Below, piece by piece: positions 25,125-31,244 of a stretch of 31,244 nt of DNA (position 1 is the first letter of the stretch; each line of letters opens with the position of its first letter). The notes beneath the pieces are model-generated. The model saw only the letters and a program-made list of their open reading frames with translations. It did no database searches and had not been told where the DNA came from. Source of the stretch: Myxococcales bacterium UBA1660 (GTDB lineage Bacteria > Myxococcota_A > Polyangia > Polyangiales > Houyiibacteriaceae); assembly GCA_002320815.1 (NCBI GenBank), contig DCLA01000111.1, forward strand, positions 61,179-92,422, read 5' to 3'. The position numbers were made by a program, and so were the translations under genes.

Positions 25125-26665
25125 CCGGTTGGGGCCGAGCTCTCTTCGCCCTGGGCGCGGGCGCGCTGGTCGCCGGGTCGGTGGTGAACCCCACGGGCCG
25201 GCCCCTCCCCGCCCTCGCCTTCCCCTTCGCCGCGGCGCTGGTGTTCCTCTTCGACGAGGAGGTCCAGAGCTACGGCCGCGCCGCGTGGCTGGGTTGGCTG
25301 GCGGGCTTCGGCTGCAACGCCGTGGCCTTCTACTGGATCGTCGGGTTGCTGCGGGAGTTCGCCCACTTCCCGCTCGTGGCGGCGCTCCCGGTGGCCGCCC
25401 TGCTCTGGGCCGCCCAGGGGCTCACGGTCGCGCTGGCGACCACCTTCGCCCACGCCGCTCGCCGGGGCGGCGCGCCGCTGTGGATCGCGCTGCCGCTGGG
25501 TCTCTTGGCCGCCTTCGGTGGCTCCCCCACGCTCTTCCCCTGGAACCCGTCGGCGGGGCTCGTGGAGTGGTCCGCGATGGCCCAGGTCGCCGAGCTCGGC
25601 GGCGCGCCGATCCTGGACGCGGTGCTCCTCTTCGCCGGCGCGGGGCTCGGGGAGACGTTGCGCCGGACGGAGCGCCGCGCGCTCCCCGCGGCCGTCGCGC
25701 TGGCCGCCTTCGCCGTCCCCCTGGCTTTCGGCGCGGTCCGTTTGCCGCAGCTCGCCGAGGCACGGGCCGCCGCGCCCACCCTGCGCGTCGGCGTGGTGCA
25801 GCCCAACGTGGGCATCCACGAGAAGCACGACCGGACCCTGGCACCGACGCATCTGCGGCAGCTACGCGCGATGACCCAGGAGCTCGAGCGCGAAGGGGCC
25901 GAGGTGGTGCTCTGGCCGGAGACGGCCTACCCCTACCCCATGGGCCGCGGCATGGGCTGGGAGCCCATGGGGGCGTACCGGATGCGACAGCCGGGCAGCC
26001 GGGTCCCTCTGCTGGCCGGGACCATCACCCGCGGCGGTGAGTGCGAACGCTGGAATTCGGTGGTGTCGGTCCAGCCCGAGGGTCGCATCGCCGGCGTCGC
26101 CGACAAGGTCGTCCTCCTGTCCTTCGGCGAGACGGTGCCCCTCTGGCATGTGCTCCCGCCGCTGCGGCACTTCTTCCGGTGCCCGGGTCTCACCCCCGGC
26201 GACGAGCCCGCCGTCCTCCCGAGCGCGGGGACCCACGTCGGCGTGCTCAACTGCTACGAGGACGTCCTGGCCGACGCGACCCGCGCGGTGGCGCTACGGG
26301 ATCCCCGGTGGCTGGCCAACTTCACCAACGACGCCTGGTTCGGCGACACGGCCGAGCCGCACCTGCACCAGCTCATCGCGCGGCTCCGGGCCATCGAGAC
26401 CCGGCGGGAGCTGGTGCGCGCGGTGAACACCGGGGTCAGCAGCCACATCGGGGCCGACGGCGTGCCCCTCGTGGAGACCGCGACCTTCACCGAGGCCCGC
26501 TTCATCGCCGAGGTGCGGCTCCTCGAGGGCACCACCTTCTTCACCCGGGTCGGCGACTGGGTCACTCCCCTGGTCTTGGGCGCCCTCGCCGGGCTCCTGG
26601 TGCTGGCGTGGATGCGGCGCCGCGGCGGCGCAGCTATTTGCGGCCGAAGCGGCCGCGAGCCTTGA
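25121..26665 (+). CDS. lnt: Apolipoprotein N-acyltransferase
   Basis: Adds the third acyl chain to the N-terminal Cys of lipoproteins in the inner membrane, needed for sorting to the outer membrane in most Gram-negatives. It has 514 residues, with about six to seven transmembrane helices in the first 210, then a periplasmic nitrilase domain and one C-terminal helix. The catalytic triad is complete: Glu267 (WPETAYPYP), Lys329 (DKVVLL) and Cys378 (NCYED). The GTG start lies inside the lysR stop (GTGA) with GGGAAGG upstream. The window encodes several predicted lipoproteins that would be substrates. The last 32 nt overlap the nadK gene on the other strand. Some helix assignments are approximate, but the triad leaves little doubt. 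Confidence 0.95.
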   Translation: MTGWGRALFALGAGALVAGSVVNPTGRPLPALAFPFAAALVFLFDEEVQSYGRAAWLGWLAGFGCNAVAFYWIVGLLREFAHFPLVAALPVAALLWAAQGLTVALATTFAHAARRGGAPLWIALPLGLLAAFGGSPTLFPWNPSAGLVEWSAMAQVAELGGAPILDAVLLFAGAGLGETLRRTERRALPAAVALAAFAVPLAFGAVRLPQLAEARAAAPTLRVGVVQPNVGIHEKHDRTLAPTHLRQLRAMTQELEREGAEVVLWPETAYPYPMGRGMGWEPMGAYRMRQPGSRVPLLAGTITRGGECERWNSVVSVQPEGRIAGVADKVVLLSFGETVPLWHVLPPLRHFFRCPGLTPGDEPAVLPSAGTHVGVLNCYEDVLADATRAVALRDPRWLANFTNDAWFGDTAEPHLHQLIARLRAIETRRELVRAVNTGVSSHIGADGVPLVETATFTEARFIAEVRLLEGTTFFTRVGDWVTPLVLGALAGLLVLAWMRRRGGAAICGRSGREP

Positions 26666-27551
26666 GGCCCAGGAGGGTCAGGCTCTCGTCGCTGCGGCGC
26701 AGGCGGATCTCCGAGCCGATGTCGACCTTGACCACCTTCTGGGCGCCGTCGAAGAAGAGCCGGCCCTCGCGGATCTTGCTCTTCACCGAGAGGGTCTCGC
26801 CGGCCCGGAGCAGCCCCTTGGCGTACTCGTGGGTCACGTCGCCGGGGCGGTAGGGCTCGCGGACGACCCACTGGATCTTCTTGCTCTGCACCGGGAGGAC
26901 CTTGCCCCCGGCGCTGCGCTGGGCCGCGGTGGAGCCGGCGGCGGGGCCGGCCCAGATGCCGCTGGAGGTGTGGCCTTCGGCCTGCCCCTTGGGTCGGCCC
27001 TCGGCGTCCAGGGGGACGATGAGGTAGCGCGTCGCCGCCGCCGGGCTCTTGTGACAGAAGAGCACGTCGTTGAGCACGCGCTTGGTGTGGACTCGGTCGT
27101 CGACCGCAACCTCCATCCGGCTCAAGCGGGTGGGCTCGAGCTCTCCGGCGAGGGCGCCGTCGACCAGCGCCTCGAGCTCGTCGGGGGCCCCGGCGCAGAA
27201 GTAGCCCACCGAGGTCTCCGGCGAGCTGTTGATGGCCAGCATCGGGGTCTGGTCGTCCACGGTATGCGAGGCCCAGAGCAGGGTTCCGTCGCCGCCGAGG
27301 GTGATCACCAGGTCCCACCCGTTGCCGTCGTCTTCGTGCTGGTGCCGGAAGGTCACCGCGACGTCCCGGCGGCCCTTCAGGTGGGCCTTGGTCGCTTCGA
27401 GGGTGGCCACGTGGGTCGCGTGGGCGTGCTCGAGCACGTCGACGGACGCGTCGCCGGCGGCGAGGAGCTTGGCGATGCGCTCGTCGTCCTTGCCGTAGCG
27501 CTGCAGGGTCGTCTTCTTGTAGACGACCAGCACCTTCTTCTTCCCGCTCAC
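26634..27551 (-). CDS. nadK: NAD kinase
   Basis: Makes NADP from NAD with ATP or polyphosphate, in the cytoplasm. It has 305 residues, normal size. Motifs: GGDGT at 86-90 (phosphate-binding loop), VLND at 159-162, SSGIWAGPAAGSTAA at 196-210 in place of the common TPTGSTAY, and SAGG at 213-216. The changed central motif is closer to the divergent NadK-like group, so I rate the activity likely rather than certain. The GTG start overlaps the Nudix gene stop by GTGA, so the two are coupled; together with the transaldolase this makes a nucleotide-cofactor and pentose-phosphate group. The 3' end overlaps the lnt tail by 32 nt. Confidence 0.88.
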   Translation of the reverse strand: MSGKKKVLVVYKKTTLQRYGKDDERIAKLLAAGDASVDVLEHAHATHVATLEATKAHLKGRRDVAVTFRHQHEDDGNGWDLVITLGGDGTLLWASHTVDDQTPMLAINSSPETSVGYFCAGAPDELEALVDGALAGELEPTRLSRMEVAVDDRVHTKRVLNDVLFCHKSPAAATRYLIVPLDAEGRPKGQAEGHTSSGIWAGPAAGSTAAQRSAGGKVLPVQSKKIQWVVREPYRPGDVTHEYAKGLLRAGETLSVKSKIREGRLFFDGAQKVVKVDIGSEIRLRRSDESLTLLGLKARGRFGRK

Positions 27552-28225
27552 GGCGCGCCCTCCCCGGGGTATCGCTCCCGGAGCCGGCGGAGGCCGAGCT
27601 CGGTCTTCACGTCCTGGACCGGCCCGGTGGCGAGCGCCTCGTCCAGGTCGAAGAAGCGCACGGCGGCGCCTTCCTCGACCGGCGAGCCGTCCTCGGTGGG
27701 CACCCCGCGGGTCGCGGGGTCCACCTCGGCCTCGTAGAAGTAGATGCGCTCGGCGAGCACCCCGGGGCTCAGGAAGAGCGAGGGGCCCAGGCTCCGGAAC
27801 GCGCCGGGCGCCAGGTCGAAGCCGGCCTCTTCCAGGGTCTCGCGCGCCGCGCAGGCGAGGAGGCCCTCCTCGCCGATCTCGGCAGGCTCCACCAGGCCGG
27901 CGGGGAGCTCCCAGATCACCGGGCTCGCCTGCCGATGGAGCGGCACCGTGAGCTCGCGGCGGAACGCCAGCGGCGGCCGGATCGAGGTCCGGAGCAACAC
28001 CTCGCGCCCGCGCGGGCCGCGGTGGTGCAGCACCAGGATCACGGCGTCGGTCGCGCCCCGATCCACCGAGTCGTAGACGTAGCTCGCGGTGGTGCGCCCA
28101 TCGGGCAGGCGGTTGTGCAAGCGGCGCCGCCGGAGCCGCAGGAACTCGGGGCGGCCCTCGGGACCGAGCTCTTCCTCGAGGACCACCTCGATGGCGGGCT
28201 TGGCCCAGTGCGAGCCTTCGCTCAC
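27548..28225 (-). CDS. Nudix hydrolase, ADP-ribose pyrophosphatase-like
   Basis: A 225-residue Nudix protein. Nudix enzymes cleave nucleoside diphosphates linked to another group; the ELPAGLVEPAE start of the box is typical of ADP-ribose pyrophosphatases. The box reads GLVEPAE...ACAARETLEEAGF: the RETLEEAGF half is exact, but about four extra residues (EEGLLACA region) lie between the leading Glu and RE compared with the consensus, which could shift metal geometry. The N-terminal region (1-55) resembles the beta-sheet dimerisation part of ADPRases. GTG 28225 overlaps the stop of the barrel gene by GTGA, and its own stop overlaps nadK. Adjacent nadK supports a role in NAD or ADP-ribose turnover. 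The substrate is unproven. Confidence 0.88.
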   Translation of the reverse strand: MSEGSHWAKPAIEVVLEEELGPEGRPEFLRLRRRRLHNRLPDGRTTASYVYDSVDRGATDAVILVLHHRGPRGREVLLRTSIRPPLAFRRELTVPLHRQASPVIWELPAGLVEPAEIGEEGLLACAARETLEEAGFDLAPGAFRSLGPSLFLSPGVLAERIYFYEAEVDPATRGVPTEDGSPVEEGAAVRFFDLDEALATGPVQDVKTELGLRRLRERYPGEGAP

Positions 28226-28830
28226 AGCGGCTCTTCCCGGAAGCGCGCCGGGTCCAGCTCTTCCTCCGGCGCCGGCTCGGGCACGGGCATGCCGTCCCAC
28301 CGCCACGTGAGCCCCAGGGTGGGCGCGACCGTGACGCGGGTCGGGCCGACGCCGGCGAGGAGCCAGGCCTCGGCGCCGATCCGGATGGCGATCCGCGGGT
28401 CGAAGTAGAGGTCCAGGCTCGCGCCGCCGCCGGCCCAGAAGCCACCGACGAGCCGCCCCTGGTCGCCGTCGTCGTCGGCGCCGCCGAAGGCGCCGACCCG
28501 CAGGATGAGGCTGCCGCCGACCACCCGGCCGCCGCCTTGGAAGCCGAGCGAGAGGCCCAGCGGCGCGAAGGCGCGGCTCACCGTCTCGGCGCCGGCGACG
28601 CTCACGTCGGGGTCGCCGTTAGAGATGGCCCCGACGCCGGCCGCGAAGCCCAAGCGGAAGATCCCGAGGGGCTGCCAGAGGTCGACCAGGAGCGACGCGC
28701 CCTTGGCGTCCGACCCATCCACGCCGAGATGGAACGAAGCGCTGACGGAACCGGCGGGCTCCCACTGCGCCTCCGCGCGCGAGGGCGCGAAGGCGGCGAG
28801 GAGCAGCAGCGGCAGGACGAGGCGCGTCAC
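28222..28830 (-). CDS. Small outer-membrane beta-barrel-like protein
   Basis: A 202-residue exported protein. The signal peptide (MTRLVLPLLLLAAFAPSRAEAQ) ends in AEA-Q. The mature chain has repeated amphipathic strands with Gly/Asp turns (VSASFHLGVDGS, FRLGFAAGVGAIS, LGLSLGFQGGGRVVGGSLILRVGAFGG, IAIRIGAEAWLLAGVG) of the OmpA/porin-like type. The C-terminus is a Pro/Glu-rich tail rather than an aromatic residue, so the insertion signal may be internal (LGLTWRWDG). GGAGA precedes GTG 28830. It sits between transaldolase and Nudix genes with 4-nt overlap to the latter, an odd place for a surface protein. Function unknown. Confidence 0.7.
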   Translation of the reverse strand: MTRLVLPLLLLAAFAPSRAEAQWEPAGSVSASFHLGVDGSDAKGASLLVDLWQPLGIFRLGFAAGVGAISNGDPDVSVAGAETVSRAFAPLGLSLGFQGGGRVVGGSLILRVGAFGGADDDGDQGRLVGGFWAGGGASLDLYFDPRIAIRIGAEAWLLAGVGPTRVTVAPTLGLTWRWDGMPVPEPAPEEELDPARFREEPL

Positions 28831-28866
28831 GGTGTCTCCGGCGAGGAGCCTACTCGACGAAGGGGC

Positions 28867-29508
28867 TCAGCTGGACTTCTTCGCGTCCGCGAGGAACTGC
28901 TCGAGGCCGCGGTCCGTGAGGGGGTGCTTCAGGAGCTGGTGGATGACCTTGTGCGGCAGGGTCGCCACGTCGGAGCCCAGGAGCGCCGCCTGCACCACGT
29001 GGAGGGGGTGCCGAATCGACGCCGCGAGGACCTGCGTGTCCATGTCGTAGTTCCGGTAGATGGCGATGATCTGCTCCAGGAGCTCCATGCCGTCCCCGCT
29101 GATGTCGTCCACCCGGCCGAGGAAGGGGCTGATGTAGGTCGCGCCGGCCTTCGCGGCGAGCATGGCCTGGGTGGGGCTGAAGCAGAGGGTGACGTTGGTC
29201 TTGATGCCCTCGTCGCTGAAAGCCTGCACGGCCTTGAGACCCTCGGCGATGAGCGGGACCTTCACCACGATGTTCTCGTGGATCTTGGCCAGCTTGCGAC
29301 CCTCCTCGAGGATCGCGTCGCACTCGGTGCTGATGACCTCGGCGCTGATGGGGCCGTCGACGATCTCGACGATGTCGTGGATGACCTCTTCGAGCTTCCG
29401 GCCGGAGCGCGCGATCAGGGTCGGGTTGGTGGTCACCCCGTCCACGAGACCCATGGCGGCGGCGTCCTTGATTTCCTCGATGTCGGCGGAGTCGATGAAG
29501 ATCTGCAT
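28867..29508 (-). CDS. Transaldolase / fructose-6-phosphate aldolase family (TalC/FSA type)
   Basis: A 213-residue class I aldolase. This short subfamily (about 210-220 residues) includes both true transaldolases of the pentose phosphate pathway and FSA. The N-terminus MQIFIDSADIEEI, TTNPTLIARSG, and Lys83 in VVKVP as the Schiff-base lysine are diagnostic. TNVTLCFSPTQAMLAAKAGATYISPFLGRVDDI also matches. Transaldolase and aldolase activities cannot be told apart here; a lone enzyme in a genome of this type is usually the transaldolase. ATG 29508 is chosen because it starts the conserved N-terminus; the preceding GAGAGA is a modest ribosome site. It heads a likely operon with the barrel protein (36 nt gap), Nudix and nadK genes. 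Confidence 0.93.
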   Translation of the reverse strand: MQIFIDSADIEEIKDAAAMGLVDGVTTNPTLIARSGRKLEEVIHDIVEIVDGPISAEVISTECDAILEEGRKLAKIHENIVVKVPLIAEGLKAVQAFSDEGIKTNVTLCFSPTQAMLAAKAGATYISPFLGRVDDISGDGMELLEQIIAIYRNYDMDTQVLAASIRHPLHVVQAALLGSDVATLPHKVIHQLLKHPLTDRGLEQFLADAKKSS

Positions 29509-29614
29509 GGTCGTTCTCTCTGGCCTCTGGGCCACGGCCGGGGGGCGTCGTGCCTCCCGCTCCCCGGAGGCATAGAGAGCGCGGCGGCCGGGATCAACCC
29601 TCGGCGCGCCGATC

Positions 29615-31168
29615 TCAGCGGTCGGTGCTCACCCGCAGCTCGTAGGCCACCTTGGCGCCCGCGCCTCCGTCCCGCACGTAGAGGACGTACCAGCCGGCGG
29701 CGAGCTCGCGGCGGATGACCTCGCGGGTCCCCATGCCTCGGGAGGAGTCGATCATGTTGGCTCGCAGATCCCGGAGCTCGAGGTCGACGTCGGTCTGGTC
29801 CTCTTCGGTTCCGCTGCCGAGGATCTTCAGCTCGGCCACGATGCGGCCCGCCTCGGGGAGGTGGAACCGGTAGACGTGGACCGCGTCGATGCCGTTGACC
29901 GGCTGCGAGGGTCCGCCGCTCGGCGCGGGGTCGGTGACCGAGTCGATCTTCCCCGAGGCCACGCCGGGCAGCTCGAGGTCCCGGGGCCAGACGCTCACGT
30001 CGTCGTCGGGGAGCAGGCTGCGCGGGTGTCCGCCGACCACCAGGACCCGCCGCAGGTCCGGCTCCGACACCCGCTCGGTGCGCACCAGGAAGCGGAGGAA
30101 GGTGGAGACGGAAGGGAACGCGCCGGCTTCGTCGCGCAGCGCCTCCATCGCCGCCAGGATCCCGCCGGGCCCGAGGGCCACGCCGTCGTGATCCACGTCG
30201 GGCAAATCGCCGGCGCCGTCGGCGAGGTCCCAGAGCACCTCGGCCACGCCGGCCTCGCTGCCCAGGCCGTGCGGCTCGTCGTGGGCGCCGCGCTCGAGGT
30301 CGTGGTGAATCCGCAGGCTGCCCGCGGGCTCGACCCCGATGGTGTCGAGGTACTTGGGGTGCTTCATGACCGCCGCGGCGAAGAAGGTGGCGCGCCCCTC
30401 TTCCCAGGCGAGCCCCGGGTCCAGGAGGAAACCGCGCGGGTGCCCACCGCCGTGGGAGCTGTCGGTGGTCAGCACGTCGAAGACGAAGTGACCGAACTCG
30501 TGGAGCACGATGGTCTCGTCGTGCTCGTCGGTGTCGGTGTCGATCTGCCGGCCCGGCTCGCCGCCGAGGAGCTCGATGGTGTAGCGCCCGGAGTCGGCAG
30601 GCCGCTGGCCGGAGTAGAAGCTCCACTCGGTGGTCACGCCGCGCCCCCAGTAGGCATAGAAAGGAGGCAGGGCCTCGCCCACCCAGGCGTGGACGGCCTC
30701 GGCGCCCCGGAGGGTGGTGTCGAGGATGTGGAGCGCGCCGGCCATGGGCTGCTCGTCGGGCACGTGGAGGGTGGCCCCGGGGGTATCCGGGATGGCGACC
30801 TCGAGGCGATGCGGTTGGTTGCCGTCGCCGTCGATGGTCACCGTCAGATCATAGGGCGCCGAGTCGATGCGACTCCACAGCTCCAGGTGCGCGGCGTGGG
30901 TGGTGGCGTCGAGGGCGAAGCAGCCCTCCTGGTCGGTGGTCGCGCTGGCCAGCGAGGCGCCGTCGGAGTCCACGGCGTGGACCGTGATGAGTCGCGCAGG
31001 CAGAGCCTCGCGCTGGCGCGAGGCGCCGGTGGGCGTGGGCGAGCGGGCGTCGAAGGTGACGCAGGCGCTGACGGGGCGCGGCTGAGCGGGAGGGCGCGGG
31101 GTCTCGGCGGGGCGGCGGGGGCCGCAGGCCAGGAGCACCAGGACCGTGGAGAGGAGAAGTGCTCTCAC
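29615..31168 (-). CDS. Lipoprotein with gluzincin-type metalloprotease domain
   Basis: A 517-residue predicted lipoprotein: the signal ends VLLACG (Cys15, canonical lipobox), then a Pro/Arg linker. Residues 55-130 form a transthyretin-like beta domain (DQEGCFALD). The zinc site is HEFGH at 223-227, and LAWEEGRATFF about 30 residues on gives Glu256/Glu257 as likely third ligand, as in gluzincins. SGTEEDQTDVDLEL near 440 begins a beta-sandwich resembling PPC (pre-peptidase C-terminal) domains, ending with YVLYVRDG. The substrate is unknown; it may be a peptidase or an inactive relative. GTG 31168 overlaps the stop of the gene upstream by GTGA. It lies 106 nt upstream of the transaldolase gene. 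Confidence 0.82.
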   Translation of the reverse strand: MRALLLSTVLVLLACGPRRPAETPRPPAQPRPVSACVTFDARSPTPTGASRQREALPARLITVHAVDSDGASLASATTDQEGCFALDATTHAAHLELWSRIDSAPYDLTVTIDGDGNQPHRLEVAIPDTPGATLHVPDEQPMAGALHILDTTLRGAEAVHAWVGEALPPFYAYWGRGVTTEWSFYSGQRPADSGRYTIELLGGEPGRQIDTDTDEHDETIVLHEFGHFVFDVLTTDSSHGGGHPRGFLLDPGLAWEEGRATFFAAAVMKHPKYLDTIGVEPAGSLRIHHDLERGAHDEPHGLGSEAGVAEVLWDLADGAGDLPDVDHDGVALGPGGILAAMEALRDEAGAFPSVSTFLRFLVRTERVSEPDLRRVLVVGGHPRSLLPDDDVSVWPRDLELPGVASGKIDSVTDPAPSGGPSQPVNGIDAVHVYRFHLPEAGRIVAELKILGSGTEEDQTDVDLELRDLRANMIDSSRGMGTREVIRRELAAGWYVLYVRDGGAGAKVAYELRVSTDR

Positions 31169-31244
31169 TCGACGACCTCGACGTCCACCACCGCGGACTC
31201 GGGACGCGCCGCGGTGGGCGCCGTGGCGCTGGGCGCGACCTCGC
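31165..31244 (-). CDS. Partial gene, 3' tail only
   Basis: Only the last 25 codons are in the window (a hydrophobic, Ala/Pro/Val-rich tail ending VVDVEVVE). The stop overlaps the GTG start of the metalloprotease lipoprotein gene by 4 nt, so it is translated in the same operon. The tail alone does not allow a function to be named. Confidence 0.65.
   Translation of the reverse strand, partial: EVAPSATAPTAARPESAVVDVEVVE

Overview
This 31.2 kb window is very GC-rich and almost fully coding, with GC-ending codons throughout. It carries many secreted lipoproteins with cysteine-rich or FG-GAP domains, a roadblock/LC7 protein, and frequent 4-nt stop/start overlaps (GTGA or ATGA). That profile fits a Gram-negative myxobacterium-like organism (Myxococcota, perhaps near Sandaracinus). 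The taxonomic call is inference from gene content; there is no rRNA gene here to confirm it. I see no insertion sequence, prophage, CRISPR array, tRNA or rRNA, and no patch of clearly foreign composition, so this looks like chromosomal backbone plus lineage-specific surface genes.

Layout, left to right. (1) 1-3256: a truncated secreted M15 peptidase diverges from a pheA-like gene (chorismate mutase / prephenate dehydratase / ACT) that carries an extra C-terminal domain resembling a catalytically dead DAHP synthase; a GNAT acetyltransferase follows. (2) 3282-9225, all minus strand: murA, short-form hisG, a large lipoprotein joining a zinc amidase to three cysteine-rich repeats, an RlpA-like barrel and PSI-like modules, then an HTTM-type membrane protein. 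(3) 9226-11014: a tandem-repeat-filled divergent spacer, a GT-A glycosyltransferase, a structured 302-nt gene-free region rich in inverted repeats, and a stand-alone roadblock/LC7 protein. (4) 11116-17647, minus strand: a secreted protein of unknown function, an overlapping pair (lipoprotein and membrane coiled-coil protein), and a tightly overlapping group of four genes (SdhC-like membrane protein, ABC-2 permease without ATPase, small membrane protein, diheme cytochrome c lipoprotein). (5) 17776-22116: an outer-membrane barrel convergent on a large FG-GAP/CARDB lipoprotein, with a strong shared hairpin between them. (6) 22117-26665: lipid kinase, aldo/keto reductase, a divergent LysR regulator, and lnt coupled to lysR. 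(7) 26634-31244, minus strand: NAD kinase, a Nudix hydrolase, a small barrel protein and an FSA-type transaldolase in one likely operon; then a gluzincin-type lipoprotein and the 3' tail of another gene.

Themes. Much of the window serves the cell envelope: murA (peptidoglycan precursor), an M15 peptidase and an amidase/RlpA-like lipoprotein (peptidoglycan turnover), lnt (lipoprotein maturation), a lipid kinase, a glycosyltransferase, and at least five predicted lipoproteins that would be Lnt substrates. A second theme is core metabolism: pheA, hisG, nadK, transaldolase. The most unusual objects are the PheA fusion, the multi-module amidase lipoprotein, the orphan permease/diheme cluster, and the operator-like palindromes ahead of the roadblock gene.
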